A DNA stretch of 64,000 nucleotides from Candidatus Poribacteria bacterium (GTDB taxonomy: Bacteria > Poribacteria > WGA-4E > WGA-3G): positions 1-64,000 of the forward strand of contig JAJECK010000105.1 in assembly GCA_022822085.1 (NCBI GenBank), given 5' to 3'. Both the position numbers and the translations under genes were made by a program. Below are positions 35,336 to 43,919 of the stretch, in pieces. The notes beneath the pieces were generated by a model, which saw nothing but the letters and a program-made list of their open reading frames with translations, was not told the origin of the DNA and made no database searches. How positions within the stretch are numbered: position 1 is the stretch's first letter; each line of letters opens with the position of its first letter.

Positions 35336-36178
35336 TTAAGCAGTCACATCTTTCACACAACGAAAACCGAGGTTATACTCTGTGTTCCAAGAAGGATAGT
35401 TATCGCGAGATGTAACTCGCAAAAACCTTTCATCATCGTTCCAAGCACCCCCGCGCAGAACCCGTTCCGATCTTATATGTCTATGTTCTTCTACTACATC
35501 GACTATTTTCTCTGCTCCGCCAATCGGATTCCTTCTCGGTGAATTGGTGAACTGATAGTGATAAGCATCCAGACACCATTCCCACACATTTCCAGCCATA
35601 TCGGACAAACCGTATCCATTAGGAGGGTAACTTCCTACAGGGGCAGTCCATTTGTATCCATCATCTGCATCCATATTTGACCACTCATAATCTGTCCTTT
35701 TATCTGCGAAATTACATTGCGTACCGTCTGGTAGGGTGTTGCCCCACGGAAACAGTTTGCCTTCCAAACCACCACGTGCTGCCTTCTCCCATTCTGCTTC
35801 TGTAGGTAGTCGTTTTCCCACCCATTTTGCGTAAGCCATCGCTGCATGCCAACTTACACAAATTACCGGATGCTCTGCTTCACCTTCCGGATAGTTGTTA
35901 TCACGCCAAAGTGTTAGGTATCCTTCCGCGTATCCTTGGTAGATGCGCTCCTTTCTCCAATGTGGGTTTGCGTCTACGAATGCTTTGTATGATGCATTTG
36001 TAACTTCGTGTACATCCATATAAAATGCATCTGTGTAAACAGTGTGTAACGGGTGTTCAAAGTCTTTTGGATCTGCATCGGGACTTCCCATTTGGAATTC
36101 ACCCGCTGGTATTAGAACCATCCCATCTAAAACAGTTTCATCGTTATTTATGAGATCAGTTGTTGTCGTATATGTCAT
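35336..36178 (-). CDS. Formylglycine-generating-enzyme-like protein (SUMF1/DUF323), copy 1
   Basis: A 280-residue FGE-sulfatase-like protein with the family marks: MVLIPAGEFQMGSPDADP, YTDAFYMDVHEVTNASYKAFV, HPVICVSWHAAMAYAKWVGKRLPTEAEWEKAARGG, FPWGN and GNVWEWCLDAY, ending LRVTSRDNYPSWNTEYNLGFRCVKD. True FGEs oxidise a sulfatase cysteine to formylglycine; many bacterial members have other roles, and no signal peptide is seen. The ATG at 36176-36178 is preferred to a TTG three codons upstream. A paralogue lies 287 bases upstream with a very similar leader region. Confidence 0.8.
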   Translation of the reverse strand: MTYTTTTDLINNDETVLDGMVLIPAGEFQMGSPDADPKDFEHPLHTVYTDAFYMDVHEVTNASYKAFVDANPHWRKERIYQGYAEGYLTLWRDNNYPEGEAEHPVICVSWHAAMAYAKWVGKRLPTEAEWEKAARGGLEGKLFPWGNTLPDGTQCNFADKRTDYEWSNMDADDGYKWTAPVGSYPPNGYGLSDMAGNVWEWCLDAYHYQFTNSPRRNPIGGAEKIVDVVEEHRHIRSERVLRGGAWNDDERFLRVTSRDNYPSWNTEYNLGFRCVKDVTA

Positions 36179-36279
36179 TTTTTCCAATCCCTATGATTTC
36201 TTTTGTTTCAATTTTAAATCTTTCCGTGCAGTTTGTCAAGAAAACGGGACGGTTCTAACCAAAACCCTATTTCATTTGA

Positions 36280-36308
36280 TGGAATATTCTCCAATAATTG
36301 TGATATGT
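36280..36308 (+). repeat. Single copy of the 29-bp promoter-region motif
   Basis: Reads ATGGAATATTCTCCAATAATT then GTGATATG, matching the tandem pair at 37509-37566 with one change. It lies in the duplicated upstream region of SUMF1 copy 1. Confidence 0.65.
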
Positions 36309-36311
36309 TAA

Positions 36312-36366
36312 TGTAGTGAATACATTCATCGGAAGGGATCAGACACGCACAATAGATGCAAATTGG
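36312..36366 (+). pseudogene. Remnant of a duplicated TIM-barrel epimerase gene
   Basis: The sequence GGGATCAGACACGCACAATA with its flanks (GAATACATTCATCGGA before, GATG.AAATTGG after) matches an internal part of the epimerase gene at 37605-38519, around 37944-37990, where it encodes [16 protein letters not shown]. The rest of the gene is deleted. It shows that the duplicated unit once held both the SUMF1 gene and its divergent epimerase neighbour. Confidence 0.7.
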
Positions 36367-36422
36367 CATCGTTTTAAAGATGTTATGTTAACGTGAGTTC
36401 TGGGTAATCATTTTTTGAAACT

Positions 36423-36446
36423 TGCAGCGGTTAGGAAACCGCTGCA
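36423..36446. repeat. Perfect hairpin with the GGTTTCCTAACC core
   Basis: TGCAGCGGTT-AGGA-AACCGCTGCA: ten-base arms with a four-base loop. The loop and inner arm are the reverse complement of the TCCT hairpins in the 18670-18883 repeat. It lies 18 bases after the stop codon of SUMF1 copy 2. No U-run follows, so it is not a typical intrinsic terminator. Confidence 0.65.
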
Positions 36447-36464
36447 GGTATAAAGACTACTGGC

Positions 36465-37406
36465 TCAAGAGGTTACATCTTTCACACACCGAAACCCTTC
36501 ACAAAACTCTGTGTTCACAGGAGGATAGTTAGAGCGAAATGTTATTTCCAAAGTACTTGCACTATCGTCAAACCCTCCACCGCGCAAAACACGTTCAGGA
36601 AGTATTGAATCTGGATCTGCATCCCGTGCCCCATCCCGCTTCACGCGTTCATACCCTACATCCCTGTTGTGTTCTACCAATTCTGTAATACTTTTAGGAC
36701 CACCAATTGGATTACGCCTCGGTGCATTGTAATTTATCTGGTAGTCAAATGCATCCAGACACCACTCCCACACGTTACCTGTCATATCGTATAAACCGTA
36801 TCCATTAGGAGGGTAACTTCCTACAGGGGCAGTATATTGATACCCATCATCTGCGTTCATATTTGAATGCTTATTTGGCAAAAATAACATCGCTGCACCA
36901 TATCTATTTTCATCATCTGCTGAGTTCTTATCTTTGAAATTACACTGTGTTCCATTCGGTTCAGTATCACCCCAAGAGTATTTATGACCTTCCAAACCGC
37001 CACGGGCAGCTTTTTCCCATTCTGCTTCCGTTGGTAGCCGTTTCCCCATCCATTCTGTGTATGCCATCGCTGCATGCCAGTTTACAAAAACAACGGGATG
37101 ATCTTCTAATCCTTCGGGATAATCGTTGCCATTCCAATGTGTTAAATATCCTTGGCAGTATGATTGGCGAATGCACTCCTTTCTCCACTGTGGGTTTGCA
37201 TCTACGAACGCTTTGTATGCTGCATTTGTTACTTCGTGCACATCCATATAAAATGCATCCGTATAAACAGTGTGTACTCGGTGTTGTGTAAATCTTGGAT
37301 CTACATCGAGCCTCCCCATTTGGAATTCACCTGCTGGTATTAGAACCATTCCATCTAAAACAGTTTCATCGTTATTTATGAGATCAGTTGTAGTCGTATA
37401 TGCCAT
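36465..37406 (-). CDS. Formylglycine-generating-enzyme-like protein (SUMF1/DUF323), copy 2
   Basis: A 313-residue paralogue of the gene at 35336-36178, starting MAYTTTTDLINNDETVLDGM. Family motifs are all present: MVLIPAGEFQMG, YTDAFYMDVHEVTNAAYKAF, HPVVFVNWHAAMAYTEW, RLPTEAEWEKAARGG, YSWGD and GNVWEWCLDAF, ending FRSNYPPVNTEFCEGFRCVKD. It carries a ~20-residue insertion (ENRYGAAMLFLPNKHSN region) and a longer loop near the C-terminus relative to copy 1. The cysteine in copy 1's ICVSWH is replaced by FVNWH. It is transcribed divergently from the epimerase gene at 37605. Confidence 0.8.
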   Translation of the reverse strand: MAYTTTTDLINNDETVLDGMVLIPAGEFQMGRLDVDPRFTQHRVHTVYTDAFYMDVHEVTNAAYKAFVDANPQWRKECIRQSYCQGYLTHWNGNDYPEGLEDHPVVFVNWHAAMAYTEWMGKRLPTEAEWEKAARGGLEGHKYSWGDTEPNGTQCNFKDKNSADDENRYGAAMLFLPNKHSNMNADDGYQYTAPVGSYPPNGYGLYDMTGNVWEWCLDAFDYQINYNAPRRNPIGGPKSITELVEHNRDVGYERVKRDGARDADPDSILPERVLRGGGFDDSASTLEITFRSNYPPVNTEFCEGFRCVKDVTS

Positions 37407-37508
37407 TACCTTTACCCCCTATGATTTTTTTTGTTTATATTTTAAATCTTTTCGGGCAGTTTGTCAAGGAAAACGGGGACGGTTCTAACCAAAACCCTAT
37501 TCCGTTTA

Positions 37509-37566
37509 ATGGAATAATCTCCAATAATTGTGATATGATGGAATAATCTCCAATAATTGTGATATG
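37509..37566 (+). repeat. 29-bp direct tandem repeat in a divergent promoter region
   Basis: Two identical adjacent 29-base units (37509-37537 and 37538-37566), each beginning ATGGAATAATCTCCAATAAT and ending GTGATATG. They lie between the SUMF1 and epimerase start codons. A single near-identical unit occurs upstream of SUMF1 copy 1 (36280-36308). They may be regulator sites or simple slippage. Confidence 0.8.
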
Positions 37567-37604
37567 TATTGTATAATGTTTGAAAAACGACATGGAGGTA
37601 ATGT

Positions 37605-38519
37605 ATGAAACTCGGATTTGTAAGTGCAATTTTACCTGACCAAACATTAGCGCAAGTTGTCCAATTCGCTGCAAATACCGGCTATGATTGCGTCGAATTG
37701 ATGTGTTGGCCCAAAGGAAAAGCAGAACGACGCTACGCTGGTGTTACTCATATTGATGTAGCAGCACTTTCCAATTCGGAAGTTGACCTAATCCTACAAT
37801 GTATGTCGGATGCGGAAATAACGATTAGCGGATTAGGTTATTATCCGAACCCACTAACACCAAATGAAACAGAAGCAGAAATCTATAGCGAACATCTAAA
37901 ACAGCTCATTTTAGCAGCGAAACGTCTCTCGGTAGACATTGTAAATACCTTCATTGGTAGGGATCAGACACGCACAATAGATGATAATTGGGAAAGGTTT
38001 AAACAGGTATGGAAACCTTTGGTCCAATTTGCTGAGGACAACGGAATTCGTATCGGCATTGAGAATTGCCCGATGTTTTTCACAGTAGATGAATGGCCTG
38101 CTGGACAAAATCTTGCCTATTCTCCAGCAATTTGGGAACGAATGTTTAATGAGATTCCATCCGAGAATTTTGGACTCAATTTTGACCCATCCCATTTTAT
38201 ATGGCTTCAAATGGATTACCTGAAACCGCTTACTACCTTTGCTGATCGTATCTTTCATGTGCATGCAAAAGATGTACGTTTAGATAAGGATAAACTTGAT
38301 GAAGTGGGGATCCTCGCGACTCCGCTTGCATATCACACACCGAAACTGCCGGGACTTGGCGATGTAGATTGGGGTAGTTTCTTCTCTGTCTTGAGCGATA
38401 CCGGTTATGATGGTTCAGTCTGTGTTGAAGTTGAAGATCGAGCGTATGAAGGGACATTGGCATCAAGACAACGTGCTTTAAGACAGAGTCATATCTTTCT
38501 CAGACAGTTTATAGGGTAA
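37605..38519 (+). CDS. Sugar phosphate isomerase/epimerase (xylose-isomerase-like TIM barrel)
   Basis: A 304-residue AP_endonuc_2/xylose-isomerase-like TIM barrel. It starts [12 protein letters not shown] with GGAGGT eight bases upstream. Metal-ligand regions are visible: [13 protein letters not shown] (Glu), [17 protein letters not shown] (Asp/His), [13 protein letters not shown] (His/Lys/Asp) and the terminal [13 protein letters not shown] (Glu). Relatives isomerise or epimerise free or phosphorylated sugars or act as inosose dehydratases; specificity cannot be read. The next gene starts four bases after its stop, so the two are co-transcribed. Confidence 0.85.
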   Translation: MKLGFVSAILPDQTLAQVVQFAANTGYDCVELMCWPKGKAERRYAGVTHIDVAALSNSEVDLILQCMSDAEITISGLGYYPNPLTPNETEAEIYSEHLKQLILAAKRLSVDIVNTFIGRDQTRTIDDNWERFKQVWKPLVQFAEDNGIRIGIENCPMFFTVDEWPAGQNLAYSPAIWERMFNEIPSENFGLNFDPSHFIWLQMDYLKPLTTFADRIFHVHAKDVRLDKDKLDEVGILATPLAYHTPKLPGLGDVDWGSFFSVLSDTGYDGSVCVEVEDRAYEGTLASRQRALRQSHIFLRQFIG

Positions 38520-38523
38520 TGTC

Positions 38524-39696
38524 ATGAATCAGTACGATTGGATTCAAAAAGAATGTGCGGAACTTGAGCAAGCTGACCTGCTGCGTCATCTCCGCACTTT
38601 GATGAGTCCACCAGATAATACGATCACAATTGATGGACGGTATGTTGTGAACTTCGGATCAAACAACTATTTGGGATTAAGCACGCACGAGCGGGTAATT
38701 GCTACAGCAGCTTCAGCGACTTGTGTCTTTGGTACAGGGGCAAGCGGTTCTCGCCTGATGTCAGGAAATAGTTACCACTACGAAGCTTTGGAAACAAACC
38801 TTGCAGAAATTAAAGGCACCGAATCTGCCCTTGTGTTCAGTTCGGGCTATGCTACCAATATAAGTATCATTCCTGTATTGGCAGGGGAAGGCGACCTCAT
38901 CTTAAGCGATGCGCTAAATCACGCAAGTATCATTGATGGATGCCGTCTCAGTCGTGCTACTAAAGAGGTATACCGACACTGTGATGTGGAACATCTAAAG
39001 GAACTCCTATCTAAGTCTTCTGATTTTCGGAGGCGACTCATTGTAACAGACGGTGTTTTCAGTATGGATGGTGATATTGCCCCACTACAAGATATTTATG
39101 AAGTCGCTACGAATTTCGGTGCTATGTTATTGGTAGATGACGCTCACGGATTTGGCGTATTGGGTAGAGGTGGTAGTGGTACGGTAGCACATTGCGGACT
39201 AAAAGGTAAAAATATAATTGAGATGGGGACACTCAGTAAAGCAGTAGGTGGTCTTGGTGGATATGTGGCGGGGAGTCGTGCGTTGATTGAATTGCTCATC
39301 AATCGTGCGCGTGGGTTTATTTTCACCACAGGACTTCCACCCGGAACGGTAGCAGCAGCAGATAAAGCTCTCAAAGTCATGCGGTCTTCATCAAATTTAC
39401 GGAAACGCTTACTTGAACATGCGGAAACCGTGAGAAATGCATTAACGAATATCGGCTATACCTTATTACCGAGTCAAACTCAGATTCTACCAGTTATATT
39501 AGGTGAACCGCAACATGCAACAGAAGTCGCTGAGGCACTATTGGCGAATGATGTGTATGCTCCGGCAATTCGTCCACCTGCAGTACCAGCAGGGACAAGT
39601 CGCCTACGTGTAACCGTGATGGCTACACATACCGACACAGATATAGAGCATGCATTAGATGGGTTTGCAAATGTGTACTCCCATAAACTTCAATAA
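38524..39696 (+). CDS. bioF: 8-amino-7-oxononanoate synthase / 2-amino-3-ketobutyrate CoA ligase family
   Basis: A 390-residue PLP-dependent alpha-oxoamine synthase. Features: NFGSNNYLGLSTH, GTGASGSRLMSGNSYHYEALE, SGYATNISI, LNHASIIDGCRLSRA, the DDAHGFGVLG motif (aspartate that binds the PLP nitrogen), the Schiff-base lysine K239 in GTLSKAVGGLGG, and the C-terminal IRPPAVPAGTSRLRVTV that is typical of BioF. AONS condenses pimeloyl-thioester with alanine in biotin synthesis; the glycine-specific KBL relatives lack the IRPPTVP-type end, so BioF is favoured. No other biotin genes are in the window and its partner here is an epimerase, so a different acyl-CoA/amino acid pair is possible. Confidence 0.8.
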   Translation: MNQYDWIQKECAELEQADLLRHLRTLMSPPDNTITIDGRYVVNFGSNNYLGLSTHERVIATAASATCVFGTGASGSRLMSGNSYHYEALETNLAEIKGTESALVFSSGYATNISIIPVLAGEGDLILSDALNHASIIDGCRLSRATKEVYRHCDVEHLKELLSKSSDFRRRLIVTDGVFSMDGDIAPLQDIYEVATNFGAMLLVDDAHGFGVLGRGGSGTVAHCGLKGKNIIEMGTLSKAVGGLGGYVAGSRALIELLINRARGFIFTTGLPPGTVAAADKALKVMRSSSNLRKRLLEHAETVRNALTNIGYTLLPSQTQILPVILGEPQHATEVAEALLANDVYAPAIRPPAVPAGTSRLRVTVMATHTDTDIEHALDGFANVYSHKLQ

Positions 39697-39838
39697 AGCG
39701 TTCACTACTCAGATAGACGTTGTATCCTTACCTTATAGTATACGAATTGATGTATACCCAGAACATATTAATAATTTGTTGAAATTACTGTGTATTTATG
39801 TGAAAATATGATAAATCTAAACAGAGAGACCTACCAAA

Positions 39839-40252
39839 ATGAGTACAAAAGCACACGTGATTGATTTCGATAAAGAGAAACCCATAGACCGTGGTACAGG
39901 TGTTAAGACTGTGCCATTAGCAGGTAAATGGCTTGATTCTACATCACTCACTAACGGCATAACGATGTTTGAACCCGGGGCAGCAATTGCCCGACACTAC
40001 CACAACTGCGATGAATCTGTCACCATTCTTGAAGGTGAAGCAACCTGTGAAGTTGATGGTGAAGTCTTTACAATGAATACTTATGACACAACGTTTGTTC
40101 CTGCTGGTATTCCGCATCGATTTTGGAATGAGAGCGATGCTCCGATGAAGATTTTGTGGACTTATGCATCAGTTGAAGTCACTCGGACTTTCACAGAAAC
40201 AGGTGAAACAGTTGGACATTTGTCGGCTGGCGATCAAGCGGTTGTTTCCTAA
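39839..40252 (+). CDS. Cupin-domain protein
   Basis: A 137-residue single-domain cupin. Motif 1 is GAAIARHYHNCDESVTILEGEA, with the metal-ligand His-x-His and Glu; motif 2 is FVPAGIPHRFWNES. Such proteins bind a divalent metal and act as small oxygenases, isomerases or sensors. The function is open. It starts at an ATG 141 bases after the BioF-like gene. The M20 peptidase gene follows after 29 bases and is probably in the same transcript. Confidence 0.8.
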   Translation: MSTKAHVIDFDKEKPIDRGTGVKTVPLAGKWLDSTSLTNGITMFEPGAAIARHYHNCDESVTILEGEATCEVDGEVFTMNTYDTTFVPAGIPHRFWNESDAPMKILWTYASVEVTRTFTETGETVGHLSAGDQAVVS

Positions 40253-40281
40253 AAAGAGGGACTTCTAAAGGAGACAGTATC

Positions 40282-41520
40282 ATGTCCGTACAAAACTATA
40301 TTAAGGACAATCAGGCAGCATTGTGCAAGTTGTTGCAAGAACTTGTCAAGATCCCTACCGTCAATCCACCAGGGGAAAACTATACCAAAATTGTTGAATT
40401 ACTCGAAGAGAAATGTAAGACGTTGGGAATGAATACAAAAGTCGTGAAGGTTACAAAACGCCGTGCCGAACAGGTTATTTCAAACGTCTCAACCCATCCG
40501 AGACTAAATCTGCTTGCCCGTTGGGATGTCGGCGCAGAAAAGACGGTCCATTTCAACGCACACTTTGATGTAGTGCCTGTTTCTGGAGAATGGAGATTTG
40601 ATGATCCGTTTAGCGGGAAGATTGATGGGGAGTGGCTTTATGGACGTGGTTCTGATGATATGAAGGATGCTATCGCTGCCTTGCTATTCGCAATTCAAGC
40701 AGTACAGGAGAGTGGAAGTAAACCGAAGTTTAACATTGAATGTTCGTTCACTTGTGATGAAGAGACAGGTGGACAATTGGGGGCAGGTTATATCGTTGAG
40801 AAGGGGTTAATCACATCGGATTATGTTGTCAGCTGCGAAGGCGGTTCGGAGATGAACATCGGTAACGGACATAACGGTGTTTTGTGGTGTGAAATTGATG
40901 TTCACGGAAAAGCAGCACACGGGTCTCAACCGAACAAGGGGATAAATGCTTTTGAGAAATCAGCGGAACTTGTATTAGCATTGCAGAGGGTAAAACGGGA
41001 TTTGAAGTCCCCTGATCGCGCCTTTAAATTACTTGATGGTAGTGAACGTTTTCCAACTATGAACATTGGTGGCACGTTTCGGGGCACTGAAGGTGATAAA
41101 GTCAACACTGTGCCAGCACATCTCACATTCTCGATAGATAGACGTGTTACACCGAATGAAAAACTGGAGTTTGCAGAACTTGAGTTGCGTGAGGCGATTG
41201 TTGGGGCGTGTGATTACTATCCTGACCTAAAAGCAGATGTGCGCGCTATTTTACGAATTGAACCGTGTCTAACGGATCCCGAATCGCCTTTAGCAAGAGG
41301 GTTTGCTGATGCGGTGCGAACGGTTCGGTTTCATCAACCTCGGTTCAAGAGTACTGCTGGGTTTACGGACTTGCACTATTTTGTCAATACAGGTTTGCCG
41401 GGAATTGGATATGGACCGAAGGGGGAGGGTGGACATGCAATAAATGAGCGTGTGTACATTCCTGATTTGGTAAAGACATCTGCAATTTATGCCACCTTTA
41501 TGACGCGTGCTGAGTTATAA
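40282..41520 (+). CDS. M20 family metallopeptidase (ArgE/DapE-like deacylase)
   Basis: A 412-residue M20 hydrolase with the two-zinc site: HFNAHFDVVPVSG (His and bridging-region Asp), YGRGSDDMKDAIA (bridging Asp), CDEETGGQLGAGYI (catalytic and ligand Glu) and SCEGGSEMNIG (ligand). The dimerisation domain starts near HGKAAHGSQPNKGINAFE and the last ligand His lies in KGEGGHAINERVY. The family removes acyl or aminoacyl groups from amino acids and dipeptides; the exact substrate is not predictable. AAGGAGAC lies nine bases upstream. Its stop codon coincides with the left end of an inverted-repeat element. Confidence 0.85.
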   Translation: MSVQNYIKDNQAALCKLLQELVKIPTVNPPGENYTKIVELLEEKCKTLGMNTKVVKVTKRRAEQVISNVSTHPRLNLLARWDVGAEKTVHFNAHFDVVPVSGEWRFDDPFSGKIDGEWLYGRGSDDMKDAIAALLFAIQAVQESGSKPKFNIECSFTCDEETGGQLGAGYIVEKGLITSDYVVSCEGGSEMNIGNGHNGVLWCEIDVHGKAAHGSQPNKGINAFEKSAELVLALQRVKRDLKSPDRAFKLLDGSERFPTMNIGGTFRGTEGDKVNTVPAHLTFSIDRRVTPNEKLEFAELELREAIVGACDYYPDLKADVRAILRIEPCLTDPESPLARGFADAVRTVRFHQPRFKSTAGFTDLHYFVNTGLPGIGYGPKGEGGHAINERVYIPDLVKTSAIYATFMTRAEL

Positions 41521-41677
41521 TACCATTTCTAAATGATGATGTGGCATTATTTCGTAGGTCGGGTAGAGCGAAGCGAAACCCGACACGTAGGGTTAGACAA
41601 AGTTTCAATGTCGGGTTTCGCTTCGCTCTACCCGACCTACAGTTTTTTTATGACAATTTGTCAATTAGAAATGGTAT
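41520..41677. repeat. Nested inverted-repeat element with a perfect 32-bp stem (MITE-like)
   Basis: The outer inverted repeats are 13 bases, ATACCATTTCTAA (41520-41532) and TTAGAAATGGTAT (41665-41677). The inner arms are 32 bases and perfectly complementary (41554-41585 and 41609-41640), beginning GTAGGTCGGGTAGAGCGAAG. The loop is ~23 bases. The right arm is followed by AGTTTTTTTATG, so in the forward direction it could also work as a terminator for the M20 gene. Confidence 0.8.
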
Positions 41678-41736
41678 AACTACATTATAGCACAAGGTCT
41701 CCGTGCCTCAGTGCGACCAAAAGATGGGAACAAGAA

Positions 41737-43788
41737 ATGCAAAACCCAAAACCTGCACCATTAAATGTTGTGCCTGATGATCCCACAGGAACAACCTGGG
41801 CATTACCTGAAGGGGCAATCGCCCGTTTGGGAAAGGGACACCAAAGCCATATCGGTTCCAGTGAGATAACACTCTCTCCTGATGATACATACTTCGCTGT
41901 AGGCACACGAATAGGACTCTGGTGGTATGACGTGGCTTCAATGACTCCCATTGCCTTTTGGGAAACGGAACGGGGGATGATTTCCATCATTGAAATTTCA
42001 CCTGATGGTAAACTCATTGCATTAGCCAATCGGGACAATGTCATCAAAGTACGAGACATTCAGAGTGGTGAATCTATATCACAAATAAATCAATCCAAAA
42101 TTCATCATGCTAATGGACATATAACATTTTCTTCAGACAGTTGTTCAATTTTCATCGTGAATGTTGATAGTAATATTGAAGTTCTTGATGTCCAAAGTGG
42201 TGGACGCATCGCTCAAATGGAGCAAGAAACAAATGATGTGCACGCAAGTCAAATTTCTAAACTCCGCTTTTCTCCAGATGGACAGTACGTCGCATCCACA
42301 ATAAGTGATCATACTTATTTGTGGGATCCTATGACAGGATCAATAACCGCTAAGTTTCCTGGGAGGAATTTTGCTTTCTCTCCTGACAGTCGTTTGTTGG
42401 CGTGTGAGAATAGGTATATAATACCTGATTCTAATCCCGTTCGCGGTGCAAGCGATGTTTCAGTGTGGGATATAGGAACAGGTGAACGCATTGCATTTAT
42501 TGAAGATCATCAACATTTGGTCCATTCTATCAGATTTTCACCGTGTAATGGATATATGGTATCAAGTGATAGATATGGTTCGCTAAATGTATGGAATCTA
42601 ACGAAAGATGGTCTGGACAAATCTATTACTGACTATGAAAAGTCACGTGTAGTTCCTTACTACTTACCGGGGGGAACGCTACTTGCAACCGTGTTTTCTG
42701 GCGAAACAATAGCGGTATGGAACGTAGAACAGCGTGAAAAACTACAGTCTTATGAACTACCCGTTGAAAGTATTGGATATAAGTGGTTTTCTCAACGTCC
42801 GAAGTTAGCGATTGCCCACACACTATCTAATAAACAGCCCCTTTCTAAAAAGACACACACCTTTCCAACACTTACCGAACCGATATGTTTCCCACGTCCT
42901 GTTAAGTTTATAGATGGAGGAAAACTTGCCATTGGAGGATATTCACAACGTTATATTGTGTTATGGGATTATAAAAGCAATCAGACACAGAAAATATCTT
43001 ACCCAAGTGAATTTAATGAAGGTATTAAGTCTTTTACTTTTTTATCGGGAGGGGATATACTTGTTGTTGACTGGAACCACAATCACAACGTCTACAAGGT
43101 GCGTAAGATCCGTAAATCAGAAACGATTTCGATCGCTGAATTCACACCTCCTACGCAGTTAGGAAATGATACGTTTTCATTTTCAGATGAACGTATTGCT
43201 TTTGCGGGAAAAGATGGTATAATCTATTTCTGGGATCTCAAGCACAGTGAAATACCGAGACAATTTACAGGACATACCGATCATGTTTGGGCATTGGCAT
43301 TTTCACCAGATGGAAAAAGTCTCGTGAGCGGATCAGGTGATAAAACAGCACGGATATGGGACGTTGAAACTGGTGACGAAATAGCCAAGTTGCCGTTAGA
43401 AAAACCTCTTACAACAAGAGCATTGGCTTTTTCTCCTTGTGGTAAAGTGATTGCTGGTGGGATGTTGCATGAACTAAATATTTGGTGTGCTGAAAAATTG
43501 CATCTGTTACGTTCAATCCCACAACCTGAGGACAGTATCAAAACTTTTGCTATTTCCTTTTCACCTTGTGGACGGTATCTTGCATCTGGTACTTGGTGGC
43601 AGGAAGGAATGGAACACATGGCAATTCGACTGTGGGACGTTTCTACCGGTGAAAATATCCATACCTTCTTGGGACATACAACTGATGTTGAAGTATTGGC
43701 ATTTTCTCCTGATGGCACGATCCTTGTGAGCGGCAGTTTTGATGGTACCGTCCTGCTCTGGGATTTGAAACCATTTATAGATATATAA
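41737..43788 (+). CDS. WD40-repeat protein
   Basis: A 683-residue protein made almost entirely of WD40 repeats and without a signal peptide, so cytoplasmic. Clear blades include FSPDGKSLVSGSGDKTARIWD, FSPDGTILVSGSFDGTVLLWD, FSPDGQYVASTISDHTYLWD and IRFSPCNGYMVSSDRYGSLNVWN, spread from about residue 45 to the end, enough for two seven-bladed propellers. The first ~25 residues (PEGAIARLGKGH) are a leader common to such proteins. The role is probably scaffolding; no enzymatic domain is attached. It lies 131 bases upstream of an ATPase/TOPRIM operon on the same strand, so a functional link is possible but not shown. Confidence 0.85.
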   Translation: MQNPKPAPLNVVPDDPTGTTWALPEGAIARLGKGHQSHIGSSEITLSPDDTYFAVGTRIGLWWYDVASMTPIAFWETERGMISIIEISPDGKLIALANRDNVIKVRDIQSGESISQINQSKIHHANGHITFSSDSCSIFIVNVDSNIEVLDVQSGGRIAQMEQETNDVHASQISKLRFSPDGQYVASTISDHTYLWDPMTGSITAKFPGRNFAFSPDSRLLACENRYIIPDSNPVRGASDVSVWDIGTGERIAFIEDHQHLVHSIRFSPCNGYMVSSDRYGSLNVWNLTKDGLDKSITDYEKSRVVPYYLPGGTLLATVFSGETIAVWNVEQREKLQSYELPVESIGYKWFSQRPKLAIAHTLSNKQPLSKKTHTFPTLTEPICFPRPVKFIDGGKLAIGGYSQRYIVLWDYKSNQTQKISYPSEFNEGIKSFTFLSGGDILVVDWNHNHNVYKVRKIRKSETISIAEFTPPTQLGNDTFSFSDERIAFAGKDGIIYFWDLKHSEIPRQFTGHTDHVWALAFSPDGKSLVSGSGDKTARIWDVETGDEIAKLPLEKPLTTRALAFSPCGKVIAGGMLHELNIWCAEKLHLLRSIPQPEDSIKTFAISFSPCGRYLASGTWWQEGMEHMAIRLWDVSTGENIHTFLGHTTDVEVLAFSPDGTILVSGSFDGTVLLWDLKPFIDI

Positions 43789-43919
43789 AGATTTGGTGAC
43801 AATATTATTTCATTTTGCCATCATTACTACGAAGTTTGCATTGGAATCTATTCTTTGAACATGTTATCATTTTCATATCAAGTTCATGGACATATTTATT
43901 ATAGAGGAAACATACAGAG

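Noticed and set aside
41554..41640. The perfect hairpin as a tRNA or structured ncRNA gene
   Set aside because: It is a simple inverted repeat with one stem, lacking cloverleaf or conserved RNA motifs.
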